Position numbers and translations under genes: made by a program
The notes under the pieces: generated by a model
What the model was told of the DNA's origin: nothing
Database searches by the model: none
Seen by the model: only the letters and a program-made list of their open reading frames with translations
In this document: in pieces, positions 34,774 through 44,653 of the stretch
Layout: the number at the start of each line of letters is the position of its first letter
Numbering within the stretch: the stretch's first letter is position 1
DNA from: Gallionellaceae bacterium
GTDB taxonomy: Bacteria; Pseudomonadota; Gammaproteobacteria; Burkholderiales; Thiobacillaceae
Direction of reading: 5' to 3'
Assembly (NCBI GenBank): GCA_028714735.1
Contig: JAQTLU010000005.1
Coordinates: 1 to 64,000 of the forward strand
Length of the DNA stretch: 64,000 bases

Positions 34774-35070
34774 GTGACACTGGATTGCGGCTGCAAGAAT
34801 ACCGACCGCTACGTAAGCTTCCAGGGCATAGATTGCGACAGCAATGCCCGACAGATCATGGCCTGCATCGACCGGCATCTCGCCCTGCCGGGGCGGTGCA
34901 ATGCATTCTGGGAATACTTCGGCAAAAAACGCTCGGGCGGGTCCGGGCCGAAACCGGACGAGCTGTTTCTGATCCACTCCAATATCAACCAGGTGCGGGA
35001 ACTGTTCGAGACCTGGGAGGACCGGGAAGCCCTGCATCTGCTCGCGCTCCTGGAGGAGGAATGCTGCTGA
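34774..35070 (+). CDS. cowN: Nitrogen-fixation-sustaining protein CowN
   Basis: The 98-residue protein matches CowN: DRYVSFQGIDCDSNARQ near the start, FWEYF, DELFLIHSNINQVRELFE and the LEEECC C-terminus. CowN protects nitrogenase from inhibition by carbon monoxide and is found in diazotrophs. The GTG at 34774 with a GGGGAA ribosome binding site gives the family-typical length; the in-frame ATG at 34660 would add an unconserved leader. It lies between the arabinose block and rpoZ, away from any nif gene, and may be under sigma54 control. Confidence 0.88.
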   Translation: MTLDCGCKNTDRYVSFQGIDCDSNARQIMACIDRHLALPGRCNAFWEYFGKKRSGGSGPKPDELFLIHSNINQVRELFETWEDREALHLLALLEEECC

Positions 35071-35203
35071 CCGGCGGTTTCCGGCCGCCGGCCAGCCCGG
35101 CCACGACTTCATTTGCGCAATAACGCCCACCGCCATGCCCAATGGCCCCGTATCAGGATAAAATCGGCGTTGTCACATAACGCATTACTGGAGTAATCCC
35201 ATC

Positions 35204-35410
35204 ATGGCTCGTGTCACCGTCGACGACTGCATCAAGTACATCCCCAACCGTTTCGAAATGACCCTGGCCGCCGCGACCCGCGCCCGCCAGATCTCCGTCG
35301 GCGCTACCCCCAAGGTCGAGTCCGATCGCGACAAGCCCGCCGTGATCGCCCTGCGCGAGATGTCCGAAGGCCTGGTCGGCCCGGAAATCCTGCTCAAGTT
35401 CCATTCCTGA
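35204..35410 (+). CDS. rpoZ: RNA polymerase omega subunit
   Basis: The 68-residue protein starts [19 protein letters not shown] and is the omega subunit, which helps assemble RNA polymerase and takes part in the ppGpp response. A promoter-like TAAAAT lies about 45 bases upstream. spoT follows 23 bases later. Confidence 0.96.
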   Translation: MARVTVDDCIKYIPNRFEMTLAAATRARQISVGATPKVESDRDKPAVIALREMSEGLVGPEILLKFHS

Positions 35411-35433
35411 TCGGCTCGCCTGGACCCCGCACC

Positions 35434-37662
35434 ATGCCGCCGGTCCAGGAACCCCACCCAAAATTCGCCCGTGCGCGCAGCCGCGCGCTGGCGACCACCC
35501 CGGATGAATCGCAGTCGGCCCCTGCCGATGTAGCCGAGATCGCGCCTTACCTGCGCCCGGACGAGGCCGACCTGCTGCGGCGCGCCTTTGCCTTCAGCGC
35601 CAAGGCCCACCTGGGCCAGTTCCGCAAGGACGGCGAACCCTACATCACCCACCCCCTGGCGGTCACCGAGACCCTGGCCGGCTGGCGCATGGACGCCCAG
35701 ACCCTGGCCGCCGCCCTGCTCCACGACGTGGTCGAGGACACCGGGATCAGCCGGGAGGAGATCAAGAGCAATTTCGGCGAGGCCGTGGCCGACCTGGTCG
35801 ACGGCGTCACCAAGCTGGACCAGCTCCAGTTCGAGAGCAAGCGCCACGCCCAGGCCGAGAACTTCCGCAAGATGCTCCTGGCCATGGCGCGCGACGTCCG
35901 GGTGATCCTGATCAAGCTGGCCGACCGCTGGCACAACATGAGCACCCTCGATGCCATGAGCGTCGAGAGCCGCCAGCGCATCGCTCAGGAGACCCTGGAC
36001 ATCTACGCCCCGATCGCCAACCGGCTGGGCCTCAACGTGGTCTACCACGAGTTGCAGGAACTGGCCTTCCAGCACATGTACCCGACCCGCTACCGGGTCC
36101 TGGAAAAGGCCATCGCGACCTCGCGCATGGACCGCCGCGAACTGGTCGAGAAGATCAACCAGGCGATCCGCCAGAAGCTCGAACATTGCAAGATCAAGGC
36201 CGACGTCTACGGCCGCGAGAAGCACCTCTACGGCATCTACCGCAAGATGCAGGAAAAGCACCTGGCCTTCACCGAGGTGTTCGACATCTACGGTTTCCGG
36301 GTCATCGTCGACGACGTGCCGACCTGCTACCTGGCCCTGGGCTCGCTGCATTCGCTGTACAAGCCGATCCCGGGCAAGTTCAAGGACTACATCGCCATCC
36401 CCAAGGCGAACGGCTACCAGTCCCTGCATTCCACCCTGTTCGGGCCGTTCGGCACCCCGGTCGAGGTGCAGATCCGCACCCGCGAGATGCATCGCCTGGC
36501 CGAGGAAGGCGTCGCCTCGCACTGGATGTACAAGGTCGGCAGCACCGAGCTGACCGAGGCCCAGCGGATGACCCACCAGTGGTTGCAGAGCCTGCTCGAC
36601 ATCCAGGCCGACAGCCGCGACTCGGTGGAATTCCTCGAACACATCAAGGTCGACCTGTTCCCGGACGAGGTCTACGTGTTCACCCCCAAGGGCAAGATCA
36701 TGGCCCTGCCGCGCGAAGCCACCGCGGTCGACTTCGCCTACAACGTCCATACCGACATCGGCAACCATTGCGTGGCGGCGCGCATCAACGGCGACTACAT
36801 GCCGCTGTCGACGCCGCTGAAGAACGGCGACCGAGTCGAGATCATCACCTCCGAATCGGCCCGGCCCAACCCGGCCTGGATCCACTTCGCGGTCACCGGC
36901 AAGGCCCGCGCCCATATCCGCAGCGCGCTCAAGCACGTGCACCGGAACGAATCCGAGATGCTCGGCCAGCAGTTGCTCAACCAGGCCCTGCGCGGCCTCG
37001 GCGTCATACCGGCCGATGTCGGCGAGGACCGCTGGGAACAGTTGCTGAAGACCAGCGGCCGCAGCCGCGGCGACATCCTGATCGAGATCGGCCTGGGCAA
37101 GAAGCTCGGCGTCATGGTCGCCCGGCAACTGCTCTCCCGCGAGGGCGAGGACGTCAGCCGGGCCGCCGGCCCGATCCTGGTCCGCGGCTCCGAGGGGGTC
37201 GCGGTGCGCCTGGCCAAGTGCTGCCGGCCGATTCCGGGTGATCCGATCATCGGCCAGATCCGCAAGGAACAGGGCCTGCTCATCCACACCCACGACTGCC
37301 CCCAGGTCAGCCATTACCGCGACGACCCGGACAAGTGGGTGGACGTGGAATGGGAACCCGACCTCGACAAGACCTTCGACGTCAGCATCCGCATCACCGT
37401 CGCCAATGCCCGCGGGGTGCTGGCCAAGGTGGCCGCCGCCATCGCCGCCGAGGGCTCCAACATCGACGACGTGCACATGGAAGAGGAAGGCGGCAACTAC
37501 ACCAACCTGTACTTCACCGTGCAGGTCCAGAACCGGGTCCACCTGTCCCGCTTGATGCGCGTCCTGCGCAGCCTCCAGGAGGTCAGCCGGATCACCCGCC
37601 TGAAGGGCAACCAGGGCCTGCGCGGCACCCACGTCATCGATCCCTCCAGGAAAGACTCATGA
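35434..37662 (+). CDS. spoT: Bifunctional (p)ppGpp synthetase/hydrolase
   Basis: The 742-residue protein has a HD hydrolase domain with intact HDVVED (about 97-102), a synthetase domain with the bifunctional-type GKFKDY motif and GYQSLHST (about 327), TGS, and a C-terminal ACT domain (about 665-740). All key motifs for both activities are present. It controls the stringent response. A four-base overlap couples it to ridA. Confidence 0.95.
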   Translation: MPPVQEPHPKFARARSRALATTPDESQSAPADVAEIAPYLRPDEADLLRRAFAFSAKAHLGQFRKDGEPYITHPLAVTETLAGWRMDAQTLAAALLHDVVEDTGISREEIKSNFGEAVADLVDGVTKLDQLQFESKRHAQAENFRKMLLAMARDVRVILIKLADRWHNMSTLDAMSVESRQRIAQETLDIYAPIANRLGLNVVYHELQELAFQHMYPTRYRVLEKAIATSRMDRRELVEKINQAIRQKLEHCKIKADVYGREKHLYGIYRKMQEKHLAFTEVFDIYGFRVIVDDVPTCYLALGSLHSLYKPIPGKFKDYIAIPKANGYQSLHSTLFGPFGTPVEVQIRTREMHRLAEEGVASHWMYKVGSTELTEAQRMTHQWLQSLLDIQADSRDSVEFLEHIKVDLFPDEVYVFTPKGKIMALPREATAVDFAYNVHTDIGNHCVAARINGDYMPLSTPLKNGDRVEIITSESARPNPAWIHFAVTGKARAHIRSALKHVHRNESEMLGQQLLNQALRGLGVIPADVGEDRWEQLLKTSGRSRGDILIEIGLGKKLGVMVARQLLSREGEDVSRAAGPILVRGSEGVAVRLAKCCRPIPGDPIIGQIRKEQGLLIHTHDCPQVSHYRDDPDKWVDVEWEPDLDKTFDVSIRITVANARGVLAKVAAAIAAEGSNIDDVHMEEEGGNYTNLYFTVQVQNRVHLSRLMRVLRSLQEVSRITRLKGNQGLRGTHVIDPSRKDS

Positions 37663-38042
37663 GCGACAAAGAGATCATCGCCACCGGCGACGCCCCCCAG
37701 GCCATCGGCACCTATTCCCAGGCCGTGAAGGCCGGCAACACCGTCTACCTGTCCGGCCAGATCGGCCTCGACCCGGCCAGCATGCAGCTGGTCGACGGCA
37801 TCGAGGCGCAGATCCACCGGGTCTTCGAGAATCTCAGGGCAGTAGCCGGGGCGGCCGGCGGCAGCCTGGCCGACGTGGTCAAGCTGAACGTCTTCCTGAC
37901 CGACCTGGGCCATTTCGCCAAGGTCAACGAGATCATGGCGCAGTACTTCGCCCAGCCCTACCCGGCCCGCGCCGCCGTCGGCGTGGCCAGCCTGCCGCGG
38001 GGCGCGATGGTCGAGGCGGATGGGGTGATGGTGCTCGGCTGA
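37659..38042 (+). CDS. ridA: RidA family enamine/imine deaminase
   Basis: The 127-residue protein has the RidA hallmarks ([26 protein letters not shown], the Arg in YPARAAVGV and a final Glu-containing [10 protein letters not shown]). It hydrolyses reactive enamines and imines made by PLP enzymes. It overlaps spoT by ATGA. Confidence 0.95.
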   Translation: MSDKEIIATGDAPQAIGTYSQAVKAGNTVYLSGQIGLDPASMQLVDGIEAQIHRVFENLRAVAGAAGGSLADVVKLNVFLTDLGHFAKVNEIMAQYFAQPYPARAAVGVASLPRGAMVEADGVMVLG

Positions 38043-38062
38043 CCTGACGCCCAGGTGCCCCG

Positions 38063-40087
38063 GTGGCCAAGACTGCCTCCGTGTCCCCGGTGCACGAGAA
38101 ACTGGGCTATCGGTCGGAGGCGGACCTCCTGCTGCACCTGCCGCTGCGCTACGAGGACGAGACCCGGCTGACCCCGATCCGCGATCTCCGGCCAGGCCAG
38201 TCCGCCCTGGTGGAGGGCATCGTCGAGCGCGCGGAGATACTCTACCGGCCCAGGCGGCAACTGCTGGTCACCCTGGCCGAACCCGGCTCGGCGGAGACCT
38301 TCCATTTCCGCATGCTCAACTTCTATCCCAGCCAGCAGGCCCAGCTCAAGCCCGGTGCGCGCCTGCGCCTCTTCGGCGACATCCGGCCCGGCTTTTTCGG
38401 CGCCGAAATGGTCCACCCGCGCTGGCGCAGGGTCGCCGAAGGCGCCCCGCTGCCCGACACCCTGACGCCGATCTACCCGACCGTCGCCGGGCTGTCCCAG
38501 ACGCGCATCCAGAAGGCCGTCGCCACCCTGCTCGAGGCCGCCGATCTGTCCGAGACCCTGCCCGCCGTCCTGCTCGACCGGCTCGGCCTGCAAGCCTTCG
38601 AGACCGCCATCCGCCGCCTGCACGGACCGCAGCCGGAAGACAGCCTGGCCAGCCTGGAACGGCACGAACACCCGGCCTGGCGGCGGATCAAGTTCGATGA
38701 ACTGCTGACCCAGCAACTTTCCCTGCGCCTGCATGCCGGCCAGCGCCGTCGGCAGCGCGCGCCGGTCCTGGCCGATGCCGGCTTGAGCGAACGCCTGCTG
38801 GCCGCCCTGCCCTTCCCGCTCACCGGCGCCCAGCGCCGCGCCCTGGGTGAAATCCGCGCCGACCTGGGCCAGCCGCATCCCATGCACCGCCTGCTCCAGG
38901 GCGATGTCGGCAGCGGCAAGACCTGCGTCGCCGCCCTGGCCGCCCTGGTCGCCGTCGGCGCCGGCCAGCAGGCGGCGGTGATGGCGCCGACCGAGATCCT
39001 GGCCGAACAGCTCTACCTCAAGTTCCGCGAATGGCTGGAGCCGCTCGGCATCCGCGTGGCCTGGCTGGCCGCTGCGCTCAAGGGCAAGGCCAAGCGCGAG
39101 GCCATGGCCGAGATCGCCGACGGCCGCGCCGCCGTCGCGGTCGGCACCCACGCCCTGTTCCAGGACGAGGTGGCGTTCAGGTCGCTGGCCCTGGCCATCG
39201 TCGACGAGCAGCACCGTTTCGGCGTCGAGCAGCGCCTGGCCTTGCGCGGCAAGGGTGTCGACCGCATGCCGCACCTGCTCATGATGTCCGCCACGCCGAT
39301 CCCGCGCAGCCTGGCGATGAGCTATTTCGCCGACCTCGACGTCTCGGTGATCGACGAGTTGCCCCCCGGCCGCAAGCCCATCGCCACCAAGGTGGCCGGC
39401 AGCGCCAAGCGCGACGAGGTGATCGCCAGGCTGCGCGACTACTGTGGCGGCGGCGCCCAGGCCTACTGGGTCTGCCCGCTGGTGGAGGAATCCGGGAAGA
39501 TCGACCTCAAGGCCGCCATCGACGCCCATGCCGAACTGGTGGCCGAACTGCCGAACCTGCGCATCGGCCTCGCCCACGGCCGCCTGAAGGCCGATGAGAA
39601 GGCCGCCGTGATGGCGGCGTTCAAGGCCGGCGAACTGGACCTCCTGGTCGCCACCACGGTGATCGAGGTCGGCGTCGACGTCCCCAACGCAAGCCTGATG
39701 GTGATCGAGCATGCCGAACGCATGGGCCTGGCCCAGTTGCACCAGTTGCGCGGCCGGGTCGGCCGGGGCGGCCGGGAATCGACCTGCCTGCTGCTCTATG
39801 CCGAGCCGCTCTCGGAAACCGCCCGCCGCCGCCTGCGCATCATCAAGGACAGCCAGGACGGCTTCGCCATCGCCCGCGAGGACCTGGCCCTGCGCGGGCC
39901 GGGCGAGTTCCTCGGCGCCCGCCAGTCGGGCGCGCCCATGCTCCGGTTTGCCGACCTGGAGGCGGACCAGGACCTGCTGGAACTGGCCCGCGACGCCGCC
40001 GGCCACCTGCTCCGCCACGAACCGGAGGCGGTGCGCCGCCACCTGGCCCGCTGGCTGCCCCGAGGCCTGGACCTGCTGCACGCCTAG
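38063..40087 (+). CDS. recG: ATP-dependent DNA helicase RecG
   Basis: The 674-residue protein has an N-terminal wedge/OB region, Walker A GDVGSGKT (about 279-286), DEQH box (381-384) and the RecG motifs TPIPRSLAMSYF and QLRGRVGRGG. It reverses stalled replication forks. The GTG start at 38063 gives near-normal length (E. coli 693). Confidence 0.95.
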   Translation: MAKTASVSPVHEKLGYRSEADLLLHLPLRYEDETRLTPIRDLRPGQSALVEGIVERAEILYRPRRQLLVTLAEPGSAETFHFRMLNFYPSQQAQLKPGARLRLFGDIRPGFFGAEMVHPRWRRVAEGAPLPDTLTPIYPTVAGLSQTRIQKAVATLLEAADLSETLPAVLLDRLGLQAFETAIRRLHGPQPEDSLASLERHEHPAWRRIKFDELLTQQLSLRLHAGQRRRQRAPVLADAGLSERLLAALPFPLTGAQRRALGEIRADLGQPHPMHRLLQGDVGSGKTCVAALAALVAVGAGQQAAVMAPTEILAEQLYLKFREWLEPLGIRVAWLAAALKGKAKREAMAEIADGRAAVAVGTHALFQDEVAFRSLALAIVDEQHRFGVEQRLALRGKGVDRMPHLLMMSATPIPRSLAMSYFADLDVSVIDELPPGRKPIATKVAGSAKRDEVIARLRDYCGGGAQAYWVCPLVEESGKIDLKAAIDAHAELVAELPNLRIGLAHGRLKADEKAAVMAAFKAGELDLLVATTVIEVGVDVPNASLMVIEHAERMGLAQLHQLRGRVGRGGRESTCLLLYAEPLSETARRRLRIIKDSQDGFAIAREDLALRGPGEFLGARQSGAPMLRFADLEADQDLLELARDAAGHLLRHEPEAVRRHLARWLPRGLDLLHA

Positions 40088-40204
40088 GTTGCATGCCTCG
40101 CCAACAGGCCTGTACTGCCGCCAGGTGATTTTTTCGGCTGGCCGAATTGTCGATCCCTGATTGAAGTAGCATCATCCTGTTCAGACAAAATGGAGACACC
40201 CAGG

Positions 40205-40546
40205 ATGGATCTCGGCCACGACGAACTGACTCCCCAGTCCAGGCGCATCCGGCTGAACGGCCGTCTCGACCTCAAGGGAACCGGGGAGATTGAAGCGCGC
40301 TTCGCCAGCCTGACCGGCAGCGACAGCCGCAATATCCTGGTCGACATGAGCGGGGTCGACTTCCTCGCCTCCATCGGTATGCGCCTGCTGCTGACCAATG
40401 CCAAGGCCAAGGCCAGGCAGGGCGGCAAGATGGTCCTGGTCGCCCCCAAGGCCATGGTCTGGGAGGCCCTGGAGACCGCCGGCCTGGACACCCTGATCCC
40501 GATCTATGCCGACGAAGCCGCCGCCCTCGCCGGCCTCTCGGCCTGA
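40205..40546 (+). CDS. STAS-domain anti-sigma-factor antagonist
   Basis: The 113-residue protein is a single STAS domain of the SpoIIAA/RsbV type, with the phosphorylatable Ser in VDFLASIGMRLL. Such proteins bind an anti-sigma kinase when unphosphorylated. The ATG at 40205 is preceded by GGAG; an ATG five codons upstream lacks one. The next gene, 14 bases on, encodes both a matching kinase-type ATPase domain and a PP2C phosphatase, a complete partner-switch set apart from the target. Confidence 0.85.
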   Translation: MDLGHDELTPQSRRIRLNGRLDLKGTGEIEARFASLTGSDSRNILVDMSGVDFLASIGMRLLLTNAKAKARQGGKMVLVAPKAMVWEALETAGLDTLIPIYADEAAALAGLSA

Positions 40547-40560
40547 CCCGGCCTGATCGG

Positions 40561-42201
40561 GTGGACGCCGTCCCGGCGCCGACTGCACGACTGGTCCTGA
40601 GCAACGACCATGCCGGGCTGGCCGAGCTGGCCGAGTGGCTGGCCCGGTTTGCCGGCGGACTGCCCGAGCAGACGGTGTTTCGCCTCAACCTGGTACTGAC
40701 CGAGGCGGTCACCAACATCATGGATCATGCCAGGCCGACCGATTCGGAAGGCCGGATCGAACTGGCCTGCGCTATCGCGGACGGCCAGATCGTGGTGGAA
40801 CTGGCCGATGACGGACCGCCGTTCGACCCCACCGCACAGGCACCCAAGCCCATACCGGCCAGCCTGGCCGAGGCCAGGCCGGGCGGCCACGGCATCCAGT
40901 TGATGCGGCACTACACCAGCCGCCTGGACTACCGGCGCGAGGACCACCGCAACAGGCTGCGCATGACCCTGCCGGTCGACCCGCCGCCCGAGGCGAGGCC
41001 TGCCGGTTCGGACAACACCCTGGATTACCGCCACATACAAATCTTCCAGGGCATTGCCGACCCCCGGATAGACGAAGTGCTGGCGTCCAGCCGGCACCTC
41101 CATCTGGCCGCTGGCGAGCGTCTGATCGAGGCCGGCCAGGACAATCATTACCTTTACCTGCTGTTCGATGGCCGCATGGAGGCCCGCCTGTCCAGCGAGC
41201 GTTCGGAAAAGGGCATTGCCATCGCCCGGGGCGAGGCCATCGGCGAGTTGTCCATCCTGGACGGGCAAAGGACCTCGGCGCATGTCTACGCGGCGGGCGA
41301 ATGCGATGTGGTGGCGGTCCACGAGGACGATTTCTGGCAACGTCTGGCCCCCCTGCCCGGCGTGCTGCGCAACCTGACCCGCCTGGTGACGCAGCGCCTG
41401 CGCACCAGCAGCGAGCGGATGCTGCACACCCTGGCGGAGCAGCTGCAGTACGAACACATGAAGAAGGAGCTGGCCGCCGCGCGGGACATCCAGATGGGCC
41501 TGCTGCCGCATGGCGATCCGCTCTTCCCGCAGCATCCCGAAGTCGAGGTCCATGCCCATCTGTTGCCGGCCAAGGAGGTCGGCGGCGACCTGTACGACGC
41601 CTTTCCGATCGACGACGAGCACCTGCTGGTTGCGGTCGGCGACGTCTCCGGCAAGGGCATGCCGGCGGCCCTGTTCATGATGCGCACCGTCACCCTGCTG
41701 CGGTCCCAGGGCCGGGGCAGGCTGCCCGACGAGCAGTTCCTGCCCACGCTCAACCACCTGCTTTGCGAGGGCAACGAGGCCGACATGTTCGTCACCCTGT
41801 GCGTCGTCGTCTTATCGGTGCGCACGGGGCGCCTGGTCCTGTTCAACGGCGGCCATCCGCCGCCCCTGCTGTCCCGGGCCGGCGGGCCGTTCGAGGCCGT
41901 GACCGGGGCCAAGGGTGCCCTGCTGGGGATCATGCCGGAAGTGCGGTTCCAGTCGCGCGACCTGACCCTGGCCCCGGGCGACCGGCTGGTCCTCTACAGC
42001 GATGGCGTCACCGAGGCAGAGAACCCGCAGCGCGACATGATGGGCCAGGAACGCACCCAGGCAGACCTGGACGAGTGTCCGGCCGAGGCGCCGATGGCCA
42101 GCCTGGTCGCCAGCCTGATCGAGGGCGTGAACCTGTTCGCCGCCGGGGCTGAGCAGTCGGACGACATCACCATCCTGGCATTGCGCTATCGCGAAGCGTA
42201 G
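40561..42201 (+). CDS. RsbW-like kinase/cNMP-binding/SpoIIE phosphatase fusion
   Basis: The 546-residue protein has three domains. Residues about 10-140 are a HATPase_c anti-sigma kinase (N-box LTEAVTNIMDHA, ADDGPPFDP, GGHGIQLM). Residues about 155-285 form a cyclic-nucleotide-binding fold (GRMEARLSS, GEAIGELSILDGQRTSAHVYA). Residues about 300-546 form a SpoIIE/PP2C phosphatase (VGGDLYDAF, VGDVSGKGMPAALFM, YSDGVTEAEN, DDITILAL). It could both phosphorylate and dephosphorylate the STAS protein, switched by cyclic nucleotide. The GTG start lies 14 bases after the STAS gene. Confidence 0.88.
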   Translation: MDAVPAPTARLVLSNDHAGLAELAEWLARFAGGLPEQTVFRLNLVLTEAVTNIMDHARPTDSEGRIELACAIADGQIVVELADDGPPFDPTAQAPKPIPASLAEARPGGHGIQLMRHYTSRLDYRREDHRNRLRMTLPVDPPPEARPAGSDNTLDYRHIQIFQGIADPRIDEVLASSRHLHLAAGERLIEAGQDNHYLYLLFDGRMEARLSSERSEKGIAIARGEAIGELSILDGQRTSAHVYAAGECDVVAVHEDDFWQRLAPLPGVLRNLTRLVTQRLRTSSERMLHTLAEQLQYEHMKKELAAARDIQMGLLPHGDPLFPQHPEVEVHAHLLPAKEVGGDLYDAFPIDDEHLLVAVGDVSGKGMPAALFMMRTVTLLRSQGRGRLPDEQFLPTLNHLLCEGNEADMFVTLCVVVLSVRTGRLVLFNGGHPPPLLSRAGGPFEAVTGAKGALLGIMPEVRFQSRDLTLAPGDRLVLYSDGVTEAENPQRDMMGQERTQADLDECPAEAPMASLVASLIEGVNLFAAGAEQSDDITILALRYREA

Positions 42202-42281
42202 CCGATTGCCAAATCAGGCGATTGCCGGTCCGGGAATATGGTACTTTTACTCCAACCAACAAGTTGCGGAGGATACCCATC

Positions 42282-42722
42282 ATGCGTCTCGTGTTTCCAT
42301 TCGCGATCCTGTTGCTCTGGGCCGGTAGCGCCCTGGCCGGCGGCGACGCGGTCGGCTATGTCAAGACAGTCAAGGGCGAGGCCTACGTGATCACCGCCGG
42401 CAAGCCGGCCAAGGCGGCCGTGGGCACCCCCGTCCAGGCCGGCAGCGTGCTGAAGACCGGCGCCCAGGCGGCCTTGGGGGTCACCTTCAAGGACAACACC
42501 GTGATGTCATTCGGACCCGACACCGAACTGACCGTCGACGAATACGTCTACGCCCCCAACCAGGGCAAACTCAAGCTCGGCGCCAGCCTGGCCAAGGGCA
42601 CCCTGGCCTACCTGTCCGGTGCCATCGCCAAGATCAAGCCGGACGCGGTGTCGGTCAAGACGCCCACCGGCACCATCGGGGTACGCGGCACCCATTTCGT
42701 GGTCAAGGTCGAGACCGACTGA
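42282..42722 (+). CDS. Exported FecR-domain protein, first copy
   Basis: The 146-residue protein has a signal peptide (cleavage after ALA) and a stand-alone FecR domain: VGYVKTVKGEAYV, TPVQAGSVLKTG, GVTFKDNTVMSFGPDTEL and VKTPTGTIGVRGTHFVV. Without the membrane anchor of classical FecR it should be a free periplasmic protein. GGAGG precedes the start. A close paralogue lies at 47052-47507. Confidence 0.85.
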   Translation: MRLVFPFAILLLWAGSALAGGDAVGYVKTVKGEAYVITAGKPAKAAVGTPVQAGSVLKTGAQAALGVTFKDNTVMSFGPDTELTVDEYVYAPNQGKLKLGASLAKGTLAYLSGAIAKIKPDAVSVKTPTGTIGVRGTHFVVKVETD

Positions 42723-42757
42723 ACCCAGCCCTGGCGGATCGTCAGGGCCCGCCGTCG

Positions 42758-44581
42758 TCAGGCCAGCGCCCCGATCCACTGGGTCGCCCGGCGCAGCTTG
42801 CTGGCCATGTCCCTGGCCAGGTTCCCCAGCAGGGCAATCTTCAGCAAAGGAGCCTGGTCCGACAGCCGGTCGATGACCTCGGTATCCAGGACCCGGCATC
42901 TGACCTCGGTGTCGGCATGGACCGAGGCGCTCCGGGTGGTCTGGCCGAGCAGGGCCATCTCGCCGAAATTCATCCCCGGCCCGAGCGAGGCGATACGCTG
43001 ATGGCCGCCATCCCGCAATGGCACCAGGATGCTGACCTGGCCGGACTCGATGAAGAAGATGCGGCCGTCGCCGGCCTGGCCGGTGACCAGGATGGCCGCC
43101 CCCGGCGCGAACACCTGGGGCGAGCTCACGGCCTCGACCTGTTTCATCAGGTCCTCGGGCACGCCGGCGAACAGGGGCGAATCCGCCATCGAGCCGGCCG
43201 CCTCGGCGTACTGGGCCGCCTGGCCGTAGAGACGGTTCTCGCACCATTCCACCGCCAGGTCGTTGTCCTCGAAGCCGAGGAAGCCGTGATCGCCATTCCG
43301 CGCCGACTTGCTCAGCGGCTCGACGATGGCGGGACGTTCGTGGATGCGCGAGAACACCACCGCGATGTCGTCCTCGCCGAAACCGATCCGGGCCTGGTTG
43401 AGCAGCCGGGCCGCGCTTTCCGAGATGCCCGCCACCTGGTGCATGTCGAGGATGAAGCTGTGGCTGTCGGCGGCCATCTCCTGCATGCGCCGGATGACGT
43501 ACTCGATGCCGTCGACGGCCAGAAAGCCATGCAGGCAGAGGTATTTGATCCGGTGGGCCTGGGCCTGCAGGCAGGCACGCATCTCGGCGCCGGGCTGGCG
43601 TCGCGAGGGTGCGTCGGCGCCGGTGTAGACCCGGCCCAGGGCCATGCCCGGATGGCCGACGTGGCTGAACACGTGCAGGCTGAAATCGCGCGACAGCTGC
43701 TTGCAGACCTCGATGCCGCGCACGCTGTTGCCCTTGGCATCGAGCCGGGGTGAAAAGATGCCGATGCCGAAGCGGCCCGGCAGGACCGCGATGATGCCGC
43801 CGCCGACGCCGCTCTTGGCCGGCATGCCGACCTCGTACAGCCAACTGCCGGCGAAGTCGTACATGCCGCAGGTGGACATCACGCTGAGCACCCGTTCGAC
43901 ATGCTCGGCCGGCAGGGCGCGTTGGCCGGTGAGCGGGTGGAGGCCGCCGTTGGCCAGGGTCGCCGCCATGTAGGCCAGGTCGCAGCAGTCGACCAGAACG
44001 GAGCATTGGCGGAAGTAATTTTCCAGCGAGGCCATGGGTTCGCCGTCGATGATGCCGAAATTCTTCAGCATCCAGGCGATGGCACGGTTGCGGTAACCGG
44101 TCTCGCTCTCGGAGCGGTATACCGATTCGTCGACGCTGAGGTCGCGGCCAACGAAGGCCGCCATGGAGGATTCGATGCGCCGCCATTGCGCCTCCGGGGT
44201 CTCGCCGGCGACCAGGCTGGCGGTGGCGATCGCACCAGCATTGATCATCGGGTTGAGCGGCGCACCAGTTTGGGGATTCAGGCTGATCGAATTGAAGGCG
44301 TCGCCACTCGGCTCCACCCCCACCTTTTCCAGCACGAAATCCCGGCCCCGGTCGGCCAGGGCGGTCGCGTAGACGAAGGGCTTGGAGATCGACTGGATGG
44401 TGAACAACTGACCGGAATCGCCCACCGAATAGGCCACGCCATCCATGGTGACCAGGCAGATGCCGAACCAGCCGGGGTCGGCCTTGGTCAGTTCCGGGAT
44501 GTAACTGGCCAGTTCGCCGTCGTCGAGGCCGGCGATCCGGTCATGCAGGGTTTCCAGATAGGTTTGGATCGGGGAGTGCAT
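42758..44581 (-). CDS. glsA: Glutaminase A fused to STAS and cyclic-nucleotide-binding domains
   Basis: The 607-residue protein has a full glutaminase domain (about 1-310) with SxxK nucleophile motif (QSISKPFVYA), the conserved FNSI, GAPLNPMINAGAI, MYDFAGSW and GMPAKSGVGGGI segments. A STAS domain follows (about 330-450), then a cNMP-binding domain (about 480-600; GRIFFIESGQVSILV, GMNFGEMALLG...RSASVHA). The enzyme converts glutamine to glutamate plus ammonia in the cytoplasm; the added domains suggest control by cyclic nucleotide. AAGGAA supports the start at 44581, 16 codons inside the longest frame. Confidence 0.9.
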   Translation of the reverse strand: MHSPIQTYLETLHDRIAGLDDGELASYIPELTKADPGWFGICLVTMDGVAYSVGDSGQLFTIQSISKPFVYATALADRGRDFVLEKVGVEPSGDAFNSISLNPQTGAPLNPMINAGAIATASLVAGETPEAQWRRIESSMAAFVGRDLSVDESVYRSESETGYRNRAIAWMLKNFGIIDGEPMASLENYFRQCSVLVDCCDLAYMAATLANGGLHPLTGQRALPAEHVERVLSVMSTCGMYDFAGSWLYEVGMPAKSGVGGGIIAVLPGRFGIGIFSPRLDAKGNSVRGIEVCKQLSRDFSLHVFSHVGHPGMALGRVYTGADAPSRRQPGAEMRACLQAQAHRIKYLCLHGFLAVDGIEYVIRRMQEMAADSHSFILDMHQVAGISESAARLLNQARIGFGEDDIAVVFSRIHERPAIVEPLSKSARNGDHGFLGFEDNDLAVEWCENRLYGQAAQYAEAAGSMADSPLFAGVPEDLMKQVEAVSSPQVFAPGAAILVTGQAGDGRIFFIESGQVSILVPLRDGGHQRIASLGPGMNFGEMALLGQTTRSASVHADTEVRCRVLDTEVIDRLSDQAPLLKIALLGNLARDMASKLRRATQWIGALA

Positions 44582-44653
44582 GGGGGTTCCTTCGCCGGTT
44601 GAACATCGGTAGTTATACGCAATTTCCACGCCAGTCCCGTGCTTCCGGGCCGC

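Noticed and set aside
35185-40081. Long open frames antisense to spoT and recG
   Set aside because: Both mirror conserved genes with complete motifs; their composition is that of high-GC complement sequence.
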